This document shows positions 18,476 to 28,350 of a stretch of 64,000 nucleotides of DNA, one piece after another. Position numbers and translations under genes: made by a program. The notes beneath the pieces were generated by a model. The model saw nothing but the letters and a program-made list of their open reading frames with translations, did not search any database and was not told the origin of the DNA. Every line of letters starts with the position of its first letter. The first letter of the stretch is position 1. The DNA comes from Fischerella muscicola PCC 7414 (GTDB lineage: Bacteria; Cyanobacteriota; Cyanobacteriia; Cyanobacteriales; Nostocaceae): the NCBI RefSeq assembly GCF_000317205.1, contig NZ_AJLK01000114.1, positions 1 to 64,000 on the forward strand, written 5' to 3'.

Positions 18476-18656
18476 GACTCGAGTTGGATAAGACAAATGG
18501 CAACCCAAAAAATATTTTTGGCTGAAGCTGTTTATAGCTTGGCATAATTTTTTTACAGCTTTAGCACTTTTGATAAGTAAATTTTTGGCTGACAGCCCTA
18601 GAAAATCTACACTTCCTCACTCTCCCTGAAACTTAATTTTTTATCTTATGCAGTTA

Positions 18657-18893
18657 CTAATCATTCCATTCGCCTCGTGGTGGTACTGGCATACGTCTAG
18701 GAGTGCGTGTGAGTTCATCATCTCTGGGAACTTCACCTCGTAACCACTGACGAATCGCCACTTCAATTACTTTACTGGGGTCATTGGTTAAATGGCGAAT
18801 TTGCTCCACCAGTTCAGAGTCTAGACGAATTGCAATTTCTACCTTATCGGTTGGAGATTCTTCCGCGTCGGTAATTTTATCTTTCATATTCAT
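18657..18893 (-). CDS. Small ribbon-helix-helix-like protein
   Basis: This 78-aa protein contains VEIAIRLDSELVEQIRHL followed by SKVIEVAIRQWLRGE, the strand-helix-helix pattern of CopG/MetJ DNA-binding proteins. The charged proline-rich tail (RTPRRMPVPPRGEWND) resembles antitoxin or regulator tails. No toxin-sized partner gene is adjacent on either side, so it may be a lone regulator. Function is inferred from pattern only. Confidence 0.65.
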   Translation of the reverse strand: MNMKDKITDAEESPTDKVEIAIRLDSELVEQIRHLTNDPSKVIEVAIRQWLRGEVPRDDELTRTPRRMPVPPRGEWND

Positions 18894-19076
18894 AGTTGCT
18901 AACTCTCAATTCGTTTATCAAAGGCTTTGTGATAAGCTTGTTGTCAGCTCTAGGCAATTGTGACCTGCAATCAGCTGCTTTCGTGTGCATTTTGCAGTTC
19001 TAGATGTTTATTGTACGCTCCCAACCGCTCAATACCAGATGCCATAGATAGACCTTTATATTTTGTCAATGGTCAA

Positions 19077-19310
19077 GAGTCAAGAGTCAAGAGTTAGTGG
19101 TTGGTTGTTAGTTGTTGGTTGTTTGTTGGTTGTTCTTTGTTGGTGGTTAAAGGTTAGTGGTTAGTGGTTAGTGGTTAGTGGTTAGTGGTTAGTGGTTAGT
19201 GGTTAGTGGTTAGTGGTTAGTTAATGATCTACTACTCCTCACACTCCCCACACTCCCCACACTCCCCACCTCCCCACCTCCCCACCTCCCCACACTCCCC
19301 ACCTCCCCCT
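19077..19310. repeat. Heptanucleotide repeat tract with GGTTAGT about ten times
   Basis: Three GTCAAGA units are followed by TTGTTGG-type units. About ten perfect GGTTAGT units follow at 19152-19220, then a CACTCCC/CACCTCC pyrimidine-rich tract to 19310. It occupies most of the gap between the ribbon-helix-helix gene and lepA (18894-19412); no gene is seen in it. Confidence 0.93.
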
Positions 19311-19412
19311 TAACCTTTCCCCTCTAATTACACCGTCTGAGCTAAGAAACCATTAAAATACGTTAAGTATATTTCTGTTTAACCTTGGTTGCTGCTAAAG
19401 CAAAAAAGTATT

Positions 19413-21224
19413 ATGACTGACGTTCCCGCAGCTCGTATTCGGAATTTTTGTATTATTGCTCACATTGACCACGGCAAATCTACTCTTGCTGACCGCTTGC
19501 TGCAAGTCACTGGCACGGTGGACGATCGCCTCATGAAAGAACAGTTCCTCGACAATATGGATCTGGAACGGGAGCGCGGCATTACTATTAAGCTGCAAGC
19601 AGCCCGGATGAACTACACAGCAAAAGATGGTCAACAGTACGTACTAAACCTAATTGATACTCCTGGTCATGTGGATTTTTCGTATGAAGTATCTCGCAGT
19701 TTGGCAGCTTGTGAAGGTGCATTGTTGGTAGTAGATGCTTCCCAAGGTGTAGAAGCACAAACTCTCGCCAATGTTTATTTAGCACTAGAACACAACCTGG
19801 AAATTATTCCGGTGTTGAATAAAATTGACTTACCGGGAGCAGAACCAGATAGAGTCATTGGAGAAATTGAAGAAATTATTGGCTTAGATTGCAGTGGTGC
19901 AATTCTGGCTTCTGCTAAAGAGGGAATTGGGGTTGATGAAATTTTAGAAGCAATTGTAGAACGTATTCCACCACCACGAAATACAGTCAATGAACCTCTA
20001 AGAGCATTGATTTTTGATAGCTACTATGACAGCTACCGGGGTGTGATTGTATATTTCCGGGTGATGGATGGGACTTTGAAGAAAGGCGATCGCATCTACT
20101 TAATGGCGTCTGGCAAGGAATACGAAATTGACGAGTTAGGTGTACTTTCTCCCAACCAAAAGCAAGTTACAGACTTACACGCTGGAGAAGTAGGTTACTT
20201 GGCAGCAGCCATTAAAGCTGTGGCTGATGCCCGCGTCGGCGACACTATCACCCTGGCTAATGCCAAAGCTGCTGAACCCCTATCTGGTTATAAAGAAGCT
20301 AATCCAATGGTGTTCTGTGGCATGTTCCCCATTGATGCAGATCAATTTGAGGACTTGCGGGAAGCATTAGAAAAGCTCAAACTTAATGATGCGGCCCTGC
20401 ATTATGAACCAGAAACCTCTAGCGCCATGGGTTTTGGTTTCCGTTGTGGTTTCTTGGGATTGCTGCACATGGAAATTGTGCAAGAACGCTTGGAACGAGA
20501 ATACAACTTAGATTTAATTATTACTGCTCCTTCAGTAGTTTACCGAGTAACCACCAACAAAGGTGAAGTACTCTACATCGATAACCCTAGTCACTTGCCC
20601 CCTCCCAACGAACGGGAAAAAATAGAAGAACCCTACGTTCAGGTAGAAATGATTACACCAGAGACTTATGTCGGTACTTTGATGGAATTATCACAAAACC
20701 GACGTGGTGTGTTTAAAGATATGAAGTATCTCACCCAAGGACGTACCACACTGACTTACGAATTACCCTTGGCAGAAGTCGTCACTGACTTTTTTGATCA
20801 GATGAAATCGCGATCGCGTGGTTATGCCAGTATGGAATATCACCTGATCGGCTACCGCGAGAATCCTTTGGTGAAGCTAGATATCATGATTAACGGCGAA
20901 CCAGTTGATTCTTTGGCGATGATTGTCCACCGCGATAAAGCTTATGGTGTTGGACGTTCAATGGCTGAGAAGTTAAAAGAACTCATTCCTCGCCATCAAT
21001 TCAAAGTGCCAATTCAAGCCGCTATTGGTAGCAAGATTATCGCCAGTGAACACATTCCCGCCTTACGAAAGGACGTACTTGCTAAGTGTTACGGTGGTGA
21101 CATCAGTCGGAAGAAAAAACTGTTACAGAAGCAAGCCAAGGGTAAAAAGCGGATGAAAGCTGTAGGTACAGTTGATGTTCCCCAAGAAGCTTTTATGGCA
21201 GTGCTGCGGTTGGATCAGCAGTAA
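19413..21224 (+). CDS. lepA: Elongation factor 4 (LepA)
   Basis: LepA is a ribosome-associated translational GTPase. The 603-aa length, from the ATG at 19413, is typical. The G1 loop is AHIDHGKST at 16-24, switch II is [11 protein letters not shown], and NKID follows. The LepA-specific C-terminal domain ends [21 protein letters not shown] 24 bases earlier would add eight residues and is unlikely, since [21 protein letters not shown] is the usual start. It is transcribed alone. Confidence 0.97.
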   Translation: MTDVPAARIRNFCIIAHIDHGKSTLADRLLQVTGTVDDRLMKEQFLDNMDLERERGITIKLQAARMNYTAKDGQQYVLNLIDTPGHVDFSYEVSRSLAACEGALLVVDASQGVEAQTLANVYLALEHNLEIIPVLNKIDLPGAEPDRVIGEIEEIIGLDCSGAILASAKEGIGVDEILEAIVERIPPPRNTVNEPLRALIFDSYYDSYRGVIVYFRVMDGTLKKGDRIYLMASGKEYEIDELGVLSPNQKQVTDLHAGEVGYLAAAIKAVADARVGDTITLANAKAAEPLSGYKEANPMVFCGMFPIDADQFEDLREALEKLKLNDAALHYEPETSSAMGFGFRCGFLGLLHMEIVQERLEREYNLDLIITAPSVVYRVTTNKGEVLYIDNPSHLPPPNEREKIEEPYVQVEMITPETYVGTLMELSQNRRGVFKDMKYLTQGRTTLTYELPLAEVVTDFFDQMKSRSRGYASMEYHLIGYRENPLVKLDIMINGEPVDSLAMIVHRDKAYGVGRSMAEKLKELIPRHQFKVPIQAAIGSKIIASEHIPALRKDVLAKCYGGDISRKKKLLQKQAKGKKRMKAVGTVDVPQEAFMAVLRLDQQ

Positions 21225-21328
21225 CGCTGGCTTGAAAATAAGGCAGAAGGCAGAGGGCACAAGGGGTTCCCCACAAATTCGTTCTCCGAATCGCGAATTT
21301 GTGGGGGCCCCGCAGAAGGCAGAAGGAG

Positions 21329-21416
21329 GTACTTACGCAATATCCTCTCTAACTCTTATTCCTCTGTGTCCTCTGTGCCTCTGCGGTTTTATTTTCCATG
21401 ACTTGTGCGTAAATTC
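21329..21416. repeat. MITE-like element with ACTTACGCA / TGCGTAAAT ends
   Basis: The right half of the lepA 3' gap is bounded by imperfect inverted ends ACTTACGCA (21331) and TGCGTAA (21406). This matches the fuller copies at 36477-36600 and 62009-62126. The interior is pyrimidine-rich. No coding sequence is seen. Confidence 0.5.
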
Positions 21417-21437
21417 TATCTAATTTTGCCTAACCAC

Positions 21438-23360
21438 CTATTGAATGAGAATGATTGCCTCTTGAACCTTTGCGGAAAGAGCTTTTTGCAACCCTTGCTC
21501 AACTTTGGCAATTAGTTGCTCAAAAGCCTCTTGATTTGCTGTTAGTTGTTCTTGCAGCACTTTCTCTAACTCAGGCTTGATTTGCTTACATATATCGTCG
21601 ATTTTCTTATCATTTAAAAAACTCGGACGTAGCCAACTGGGGACATCAACATTTGTCTTGATTGCTTCTTTGACACCCTGGCGGTTTAGTTCCATGCCTG
21701 CTGCCATCACCGAAGCCCCATATACTAAGGCAATTGGCCAGGTAAAATGTCCGGTGAGGATGAGAGTAATGATGCTGGCGAGAGTACCTCCGCCAATTAC
21801 CACATTGACAATAAATGCTACTGTGTCAGCCAGGATAGCATCACCAATGCGTAACTCTGGGTTGACAAAAGTTGGATCGATGCCTTCCTCAAACCTTAAA
21901 CTACTTCTAGGTATGTGAAACTGACGACAAATCGGATCGGTTTCTGCGGCTAAGTCTGGTTGAATTTGATTATTAAACCAACTGATGCATTGATTATTAA
22001 TAATTTTTTGAGCGCGATCGCTTTTGAGCCACTGTTCTGCTCGTTCTTTCATAGATGTTTCTAAATCAACTAAAGTCCGGATTTGGTTCTTTTGCCAATC
22101 TTTGATACCTGTTCTCACAGCGCTTTCAATCAAATTATCTGCCAGTGGCTTAATTAATAAGTCGACTAACTCCGGGATCTGTCTCTCAATTAAATCTTTG
22201 AGCTTTTGTGATTCAAATAGTTTATTGACTTCTTGTTTGAAGGCAGTTGCACGCAAATCCCATCGTCCGACTCGCGCCAAACCCAGCGCAATACACCGTT
22301 CTGGTTCCGGATCGGGACGCAGGAGGGTTTCTGGTTCAGGAAAAATTTCCTGGCAAATTTGATGTGTAAACTTCATCCGAGATGCGCCGCCAGTCATAAG
22401 TAAAAGTTTCGGCACGATATTTTGTTGATCTAGCTTTTGTTTTGCCTCACTGACGGCGGCGCGAAATGCTTGCATCCAACTCTTTTGCCCGAGTTCGGGT
22501 AAGGGTTGGTTCAAAATTTCCTCCATGATCAATTTGTTGACTTGGGGAATAAAATAAATTTGTTCGTTAATCGACTCAAAACCACGAGCAAAAGATTGAG
22601 AATCGCTGTATAGTTGTTCGTTAGAAAAATAATTTTCTTTGGCTTTGCGGCAAGCAAGTTCACAACGTGCTTGGTGATGGGGATATTCCTTAAATACTTT
22701 TTCGAGTAACGCTTTTTGATCGTGTTTAGCGAGAGTACGTTCAAAAATAGCACGATCAATTAAAGATGCTCCTAAAGCATTACTACCAAAATCTACTGGA
22801 ATTTCATGTAAGCTTTTAACTAGAGTAAAATCAGTAGTTGAAGAACCAATATCAACAATTAGCACCGATGATTTTAGCTTTTCATACTCCAGCCTCCCGG
22901 CTTCCTTGGCTTGCATGAAAGCAGCCCGTGATTCTGGTACGACATTCAGGTGGGGAATACCAGCAGTTTGCAGTAGCTTTTGATATTCTTCCCGTTCGCT
23001 CACTGACCATCCAGAGGGACAACCAACGTAAAAGTAGCTAGTTGTTCCACCTTCAATTTGTTTACTTTCTTGCAAAAGACGGTAATAGGTTGCAACAAAA
23101 GTGCTGATTGTTTTTCTGTAATCTGGGTCGTGATTTGGTTTTTGCTTAAAAGAGATTTGCAGCTGAGTCACACCAGCTTGAATTAAGGCTTGTTCTCCAA
23201 CAAGATAACCAAGTTGGGGATGCCAACCAAGAGCCGTAATTTGATTTTTCTTATTATTAATTTCCAGCATCTGGGGAGGTTCGATGCTCTCCACAATAGC
23301 TTTTGTTACAGCTGTTTCACCATGCCCCAAATCAAAACCAATTGTTTCTAAAATTTCCAT
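21438..23360 (-). CDS. Hsp70-family ATPase with C-terminal membrane segments
   Basis: This 640-aa protein has an actin/Hsp70 nucleotide-binding fold: phosphate-1 GFDLGHGETA (8-17), phosphate-2 LIVDIGSSTTDF (167-178) and adenosine loop LMTGGASRMKF (321-331). It lacks a recognisable DnaK substrate-binding domain. Instead, a helical region is followed by two hydrophobic segments (about 511-537 and 541-557) and a charged coiled tail. The pattern suggests a membrane-attached chaperone or cytoskeletal-like ATPase. The upstream gene on the same strand, 154 bp away, encodes a GrpE-like membrane protein, supporting joint function. Function is unknown. Confidence 0.75.
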   Translation of the reverse strand: MEILETIGFDLGHGETAVTKAIVESIEPPQMLEINNKKNQITALGWHPQLGYLVGEQALIQAGVTQLQISFKQKPNHDPDYRKTISTFVATYYRLLQESKQIEGGTTSYFYVGCPSGWSVSEREEYQKLLQTAGIPHLNVVPESRAAFMQAKEAGRLEYEKLKSSVLIVDIGSSTTDFTLVKSLHEIPVDFGSNALGASLIDRAIFERTLAKHDQKALLEKVFKEYPHHQARCELACRKAKENYFSNEQLYSDSQSFARGFESINEQIYFIPQVNKLIMEEILNQPLPELGQKSWMQAFRAAVSEAKQKLDQQNIVPKLLLMTGGASRMKFTHQICQEIFPEPETLLRPDPEPERCIALGLARVGRWDLRATAFKQEVNKLFESQKLKDLIERQIPELVDLLIKPLADNLIESAVRTGIKDWQKNQIRTLVDLETSMKERAEQWLKSDRAQKIINNQCISWFNNQIQPDLAAETDPICRQFHIPRSSLRFEEGIDPTFVNPELRIGDAILADTVAFIVNVVIGGGTLASIITLILTGHFTWPIALVYGASVMAAGMELNRQGVKEAIKTNVDVPSWLRPSFLNDKKIDDICKQIKPELEKVLQEQLTANQEAFEQLIAKVEQGLQKALSAKVQEAIILIQ

Positions 23361-23436
23361 ATTCTTACTATCTTTTCAGCTGTTACGCTTACAATTTGCA
23401 TCGTTATTAATTATTAGGAAAAGCGTCAAACTCTCT

Positions 23437-23512
23437 CCCCATCTCCTCATTGCCCCCCAACCCTACAAAGTGGGGATCCCTAGCCCCCCATTGCCCCTAA
23501 TCCCCACCTCCC
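23437..23512. repeat. G-rich modular repeat, minus orientation
   Basis: On the minus strand it reads GGGGATTAGGGGCAATGGGG then GGGATCCCCACTTTGTAGGG, the same modules as at 15821 and 33048. It fills the gap between the Hsp70-like and GrpE-like genes. Confidence 0.8.
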
Positions 23513-23514
23513 TT

Positions 23515-24429
23515 TTATTCTCTAGCCTGGGAATACGCTGGTTCAATTACCCGACCACGTCTGAGCAAGCGATCGCCTTTCAATAAAGCAGGAGTTATGG
23601 TGACGTAATCTTTGGTGTCAGGGTCAATACTTGGCTCGAAATCAAAAAAGGCGCGATCGCTTTGGGGATTATTTGGTTGGTAAATTTGCGTACGAATTCC
23701 TTGATCCAGTAAAATCTGGGGTAAAATTTTTGCTAACTCCAGCATCATTTGGGGTCTATCAAGAAATGACGCGCCTATTAGTCTTTGCAGAAAATTTAAT
23801 AGTTCTGGCAGTTCTTCTATAGCGCGATCGTCAAAAGGTTTATTCCCTTCTTCAACTCTAGCGACTGCCAAGTCTATCGTGTTGAGAGCATCCCCCAAAT
23901 TATCTAGAAGAATTTTGCTATCAACTTTTAGGGTTGGTTGGGGTAATTCTCTTAACTCAGGCAAGTTTGAATTATTTTCCTGTTTGTTTTTGTCCAGTTG
24001 CAACACCACTTCTAGTCCGATCAACACAGAAGCTAGTAAAATAGCCATCCACGCACCAGGAGTAGTTTCAGTTAAATAAAACAACCAACCTAAAATACCT
24101 ATATAAATAAGTGCCTTGAGCAGTTTCAAAATTAACCTGTTCGGAGACAACTTTGTAATTTGGTTAGTGATTGGCTTTGCTTCTGGGAGAGTGATTTGAG
24201 AAACTTGAGGCGCAGCGAGAGTAGCAATTGATTGGCGCAGCGCATCTAAAAAAAAGGAAGCCAAACGTACTTGAGCCAAATTTAGCTCACTTATATAAAT
24301 TCTTTCCAGATGATCAATTCTGTTTTGTACCAGCTTCACTACTTGTTCAACACTGGTTGACTCATCAATCTCTGTCTGGAGTTGGTTACGTTCTTCACTA
24401 AAAAGTGTAAATAGTTTTTTCATTACCAA
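23515..24429 (-). CDS. GrpE-like membrane protein, partner of the Hsp70-like gene
   Basis: This 304-aa protein begins with a helical region (10-70), followed by two hydrophobic segments (about 99-119 and 125-145), another helical region, and a C-terminal stretch DYVTITPALLKGDRLLRRGRVIEP. That stretch resembles the GrpE beta domain, where a final G(x)RLLRPAxV pattern contacts the Hsp70 ATPase. Hence it may be a membrane-anchored nucleotide-exchange factor for the adjacent Hsp70-like ATPase. The resemblance is short and was judged by eye. It may start at M3. Confidence 0.55.
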   Translation of the reverse strand: MVMKKLFTLFSEERNQLQTEIDESTSVEQVVKLVQNRIDHLERIYISELNLAQVRLASFFLDALRQSIATLAAPQVSQITLPEAKPITNQITKLSPNRLILKLLKALIYIGILGWLFYLTETTPGAWMAILLASVLIGLEVVLQLDKNKQENNSNLPELRELPQPTLKVDSKILLDNLGDALNTIDLAVARVEEGNKPFDDRAIEELPELLNFLQRLIGASFLDRPQMMLELAKILPQILLDQGIRTQIYQPNNPQSDRAFFDFEPSIDPDTKDYVTITPALLKGDRLLRRGRVIEPAYSQARE

Positions 24430-25001
24430 TACAAAAGTGCTAATTGCCTAACTTAAAAAATTAACGTCTAATCTAAATCTACTCTTGCTGATAATAAATA
24501 ATAGGTAAGAAGACTAATAATCACCAATTACCACTATTGCCACCAACGGAAAATCTATCTGTTTCTATCGGTGTTCATCGGTGTTCATCGGTGGTCGATA
24601 TTATAAAATATAACTTTTGCCACAGCCCTAATCCCCATTAGTAAATCTTTATTTTGTAGGGTGCGTTAGAGCGCAGCGCAACGCACCAAAATGAATGGTG
24701 CGTTACTAACTGAAAATCCTATCCCCTTTACCCCATCCCCTACTTTTAGTTCAAGTAGACATAATTAAACGTAAAATAACACCCAAAAAACTCTGCCACG
24801 AAGAAGATTTTTCTCCCTCCGCCTGTTTTTTAGTTAATACTCCCTTCTCTAATTTAGAGCAGTTCGATTATATCTAAGTAATCCAAAATCCAAAATCTAA
24901 AATAGGTATATTCCATTTGATTTTTTCGGAAATACATTGGAAAGAGCCTGTAAATGTAATTACAGACTCAAAATATTGTTTTCAGCTAAAAATCTTCTTC
25001 C
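24430..25001. other. Repeat-rich gap upstream of the subtilase gene
   Basis: It holds a CATCGGTG dispersed repeat at 24553-24600 and an inverted repeat GGTGCGTT/AACGCACC at 24660-24687. A further GGTGCGTT lies at 24697. From 24720 to 25001 the DNA is AT-rich; no promoter could be placed with confidence. Confidence 0.75.
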
Positions 25002-26810
25002 ATGCAATTGCAATTTGAATCAACAGATATATTTGCTGACATCGACCCTCGGCTACAAAGACTACTTGAACGCAAAAGCCGAGGAATAACTATAGCTGCT
25101 ACTACATCCACTGAAAAAGAAGAAGTTGCAGTTATTGCTAAGGTAAATAACCTGAAGGAATGGCTATCTATGAACGAAGTCTATCCGGGTGCTAACTTGG
25201 GTAGTACGCCCAATGGTGAGCGAATTGTCACAGGTAGAATTCCAGTTTCTCGAATTGAGCATATAAAGCAGTCCGACTGCGTAGTCAGCTTGAAACCAGC
25301 ACAAGCACTAAAATCAACTATAAATATTAATTCTCCAGCGACTGCCGCCATACAAGACCTTTGTTCTCAAAATTCTCCAGAAGAACAGGGTAGTGGTGTT
25401 ATAGTTGGTATTATTGATGTCGGTTGTGACTTTGCTCACAAAAATTTTCGTAATCCTGATGGTTCTACAAGATTGTTAGCTTTTTGGAACCAGGATGGTC
25501 ATTCTAATCCTAAAAGTCCCTATGGATATGGTCAACAATACAAGCGGGATGAGATCAATCAAGCACTTGGGGCAAGTGATCCTTATGCTGCTTTGGGATA
25601 CGAACTAGAAGAAAGGGCGCACGGCACTCATGTCATGGATATTGCCGTTGGTAACGGACAAGGGAGTGGTTTGTCGGGTGTCGCCCCCGCCGCAGATATC
25701 GTGTTTGTTCAACTATCTCAAAATGAATATACTCCCCTGATTGAAAATGGTGAACAAGCCGTAGAAAGTTGTTTTGGCGATACGGTGGCGCTGTTGGAAG
25801 CAATGAGATATATCTTTGATATTGCTGGCGATCGCCCTTGTGTAATTAACATTAGTTTGGGGTTGTATGGTGGACCTCATGACGGTTCAACTTTAGTTGA
25901 ACAGGGTATTGACGCTTTAGTTTCCGAAAAGCCAAACCGAGCTATAGTAATTGCTGCTGGTAATAGCTACGATACAGGCATTCATGCATCTGGAATTGTG
26001 TTGCCCAATCAGCACTTTGATCTCCAGTGGCAAATTCCCCACAAAAATCCCAAACAAAAAGAAATAGAAATATGGTACGACGGGAGCGATCGCTTCCAAC
26101 TAGAAATTATTGCTCCCGATGGTAGTAGTTTGGGTCGGGTGGATTTGGGAGAAAACGGAGAAGTGGTAGACAGTGAAGACAACACCATCATATTTTTTAC
26201 TAACCGCCACTCTGACCCCAATAACGGAGATAACGTTATTTGCGTGTTTATGGAACCTGATTTACCAGGTGGGATTTGGACGCTACGCCTCCACGGTGTT
26301 CATGTCATCAATGGGAAATTTCATGCTTGGATTGAGCGTGAAGATCACAGCCAAACTTGTTTTGTTCCTCCCCACGATAATACCCACACCCTCAACACTA
26401 TTGCCTGTGGATATAAAAGCATCGTGGTTGGTTCCTACGATAACACTAAAACCAATAAGCCCCTATCATTCTTTTCCAGTTCCGGCCCCACACGCGATGG
26501 ACGGCAAAAACCAGATTTGATTGCTCCTGGCCATCACATCTGGGCTGCTGCCTCACGGACAGCGACTCAAGTTATACGTATGTCTGGTACTAGTATGGCT
26601 GCTCCTGTTGTGACTGGGGCAATCGCCTTAATATTTGCCGAAGCCCTTGCCCACAACCAGTCACTCACTATTGAGGAGATTCGTGAGCTTTTAGCGGCTA
26701 GTACCCAAAAGAATTTTCCCATACACAGCCAACCGGAACGTTATGGCTATGGAGCGATCAACCTGAATGCAGCTGTGTCAGCTGTACAAGACAAGTTTAC
26801 TCGGTTATGA
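25002..26810 (+). CDS. Subtilisin-like S8 family serine peptidase
   Basis: This 602-aa peptidase has the catalytic triad D139 (GIIDVG), H207 (AHGTH) and S531 (SGTSMAAP), plus oxyanion N321 (AAGNS). The N-terminal 100 residues look like a propeptide, ending VVSLKPAQALKST. An insertion of about 140 residues (about 325-460) between the oxyanion Asn and the Ser block looks beta-rich. No signal peptide is visible, so it may act inside the cell or leave by another route. It is followed at 71 bp by a small gene resembling its propeptide. Confidence 0.92.
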   Translation: MQLQFESTDIFADIDPRLQRLLERKSRGITIAATTSTEKEEVAVIAKVNNLKEWLSMNEVYPGANLGSTPNGERIVTGRIPVSRIEHIKQSDCVVSLKPAQALKSTININSPATAAIQDLCSQNSPEEQGSGVIVGIIDVGCDFAHKNFRNPDGSTRLLAFWNQDGHSNPKSPYGYGQQYKRDEINQALGASDPYAALGYELEERAHGTHVMDIAVGNGQGSGLSGVAPAADIVFVQLSQNEYTPLIENGEQAVESCFGDTVALLEAMRYIFDIAGDRPCVINISLGLYGGPHDGSTLVEQGIDALVSEKPNRAIVIAAGNSYDTGIHASGIVLPNQHFDLQWQIPHKNPKQKEIEIWYDGSDRFQLEIIAPDGSSLGRVDLGENGEVVDSEDNTIIFFTNRHSDPNNGDNVICVFMEPDLPGGIWTLRLHGVHVINGKFHAWIEREDHSQTCFVPPHDNTHTLNTIACGYKSIVVGSYDNTKTNKPLSFFSSSGPTRDGRQKPDLIAPGHHIWAAASRTATQVIRMSGTSMAAPVVTGAIALIFAEALAHNQSLTIEEIRELLAASTQKNFPIHSQPERYGYGAINLNAAVSAVQDKFTRL

Positions 26811-26881
26811 TATTATGATTCCAGGCATATTTTAACTAAATTTTCCTGTAATGTTATAATGGATGATTTGGTTGTAATCAA

Positions 26882-27169
26882 ATGAATAAAAATCACTTAC
26901 GCTTGATTAAATGTTCAGGCGACAAACTTAAAAAAATAGAACTAAATACAGTGGACTGGGCGCGGCAAAATGAGAGTCCCGACGAGCCAATCGCAGTCAC
27001 TGTAAAGGTGGCTGAGGATGGTTATATACCAAATTTTGTCAACCTCCGCGCTCAAATATCGCCTAAGCTATTCACAGCAACAGTTACAGAAACAGATTTA
27101 CACAGATTAGAAGCAGACCCACGCGTTATATCTTTAGGTACGCCCAGACGTTTACATGCAACAATTTAG
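26882..27169 (+). CDS. Free S8-propeptide-like protein
   Basis: This 95-aa protein has no database function known to me. Its C-terminal half (LFTATVTETDLHRLEADPRVISLGTPRRLHATI, split here for reading as LFTATVTETDLHRLEA and DPRVISLGTPRRLHATI) parallels the end of the upstream peptidase prodomain, which runs VTGRIPVSRIEHIKQ then VVSLKPAQALKSTI. It lies 71 bp downstream on the same strand. A role as inhibitor or folding helper of the peptidase is inferred. The ATG at 26882 follows an AT-rich leader. Confidence 0.6.
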   Translation: MNKNHLRLIKCSGDKLKKIELNTVDWARQNESPDEPIAVTVKVAEDGYIPNFVNLRAQISPKLFTATVTETDLHRLEADPRVISLGTPRRLHATI

Positions 27170-27721
27170 TTTCAGTTCGGCTAGTTTTGTGTAGAAGAGC
27201 ATTCAAACTGAAGGCACTTGTTGTTACGACGTCTATTTTAAATTCATGGTTCCTTCTCTGTTTCTATATAAATTTTTACATTTTTTTACAAGAGGGTGGG
27301 CTATAAGCTCATCCTTTTAATTTTGGGGCTTCGGGGCGATGAATTTAATAAAAATTTTGGAATTGTGATGTGATTTGCGATCGCTACTGATGGCTAAACG
27401 CAGAGTTTTCCTGATACAGCGCTTTTCGTATTAGTCAAAAAAGAATTTATCTGTGTACCCTACGGGAAGCCTATGAGCGCGTCTACATCCGTGTGCATCG
27501 GTGTTCGTTTTAAAAAAAACTAACTTTAGCAAAATGGCTTTGGGGCTACCTTGGATATCTTGGGTTTGCATTGTGCTTTCGGTTAAAAAAATAACATTAA
27601 AAGTTTAACTTGTGACTAAATTTTCTTGCACCTTGGTGGGGGCGATCGCGGCCTGAAAGCCTAAGAAAAATTCACCAACGAAGGTAGACTGAAGATGGAC
27701 TGAGATTTTTGTGGAACAGAC
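27170..27721. other. Gap with one dispersed repeat
   Basis: From 27446 to 27510 there is a TTTATCTGTGTACC...CATCGGTGTTCG repeat interrupted by CCTACGGGAAGCC...GCGTCTAC, a second family nested in the first. The rest shows no gene. HIP1-like octamers occur at 27378 and 27641. Confidence 0.7.
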
Positions 27722-28174
27722 GTGAAAATTGTCAAAGTTACCCAGAATGACTTTAATGAGTGGCTAGATCTAGCTTTACAATTGTGGTCAACTGAATCAG
27801 TCGAACAAATGCAGGCAAGTCTGACAAATATTCTCCAATCTCCTCGTGAAGCTGGATTTCTCATCAGAACTGATCATGGAACAGCGATTGGATTTATGAA
27901 TCTTTCTCTTCGCTATGAGTATGTTCCAGGCGCTACTCAGAGTCCTGTTGCATATGTGGAAGGGATTTATGTGAAAGATGAATATCGAAAACAAGGTGTG
28001 GGTAAATCTTTAATCCAGTATGCCCAAAAGTGGGCACTGGAACATGGTTGTGGAGAACTTGCTTCAGATGCTTTACTAGAAAATAAAGCAAGTTACGAGT
28101 TTCATAGAAAAGTAGGGTTCCAAGAAGTGGAACGAATTGTAACCTTTATCAAGCAAATACCTTCTTGTGAGTAA
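27722..28174 (+). CDS. GNAT acetyltransferase, AAC(6')-like
   Basis: This 150-aa protein has the arrangement of aminoglycoside 6'-N-acetyltransferases of the AAC(6')-I group: YEYVPGATQSPVAYVEGIYV, EYRKQGVGKSLIQYAQKW (acetyl-CoA loop), LASDALLENKASYEFHRKVGF and a final FIKQI. The chromosomal gene need not confer resistance; relatives acetylate diverse amines. It starts at GTG 27722 with no close neighbour. Base composition is ordinary. Confidence 0.82.
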   Translation: MKIVKVTQNDFNEWLDLALQLWSTESVEQMQASLTNILQSPREAGFLIRTDHGTAIGFMNLSLRYEYVPGATQSPVAYVEGIYVKDEYRKQGVGKSLIQYAQKWALEHGCGELASDALLENKASYEFHRKVGFQEVERIVTFIKQIPSCE

Positions 28175-28317
28175 TATTGCTATTGCAAATGATGATGCTT
28201 ACCTTATTGCTAGCATGAAAGTTAAAGGTGCAACTCATATATTGACCCGGTAACAGTGTAGATTTTATTTGCAAGGATGCGATCGCTTTTTTATGGATGT
28301 GAATAGCGATCGTACAT

Positions 28318-28350
28318 AGATCCCCGACTTTTCTAAAAAGTCGGGGATCT
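28318..28350. repeat. 33-bp palindromic repeat (AGATCCCCGAC ... GTCGGGGATCT)
   Basis: Inverted arms AGATCCCCGACTTTT and AAAAAGTCGGGGATCT flank a short centre. A near-identical copy is at 39101-39133. It could form a stable hairpin and act as a terminator after the GNAT gene (144 bp away), or be a dispersed palindrome. The rest of 28175-28744 shows nothing convincing. Confidence 0.85.
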
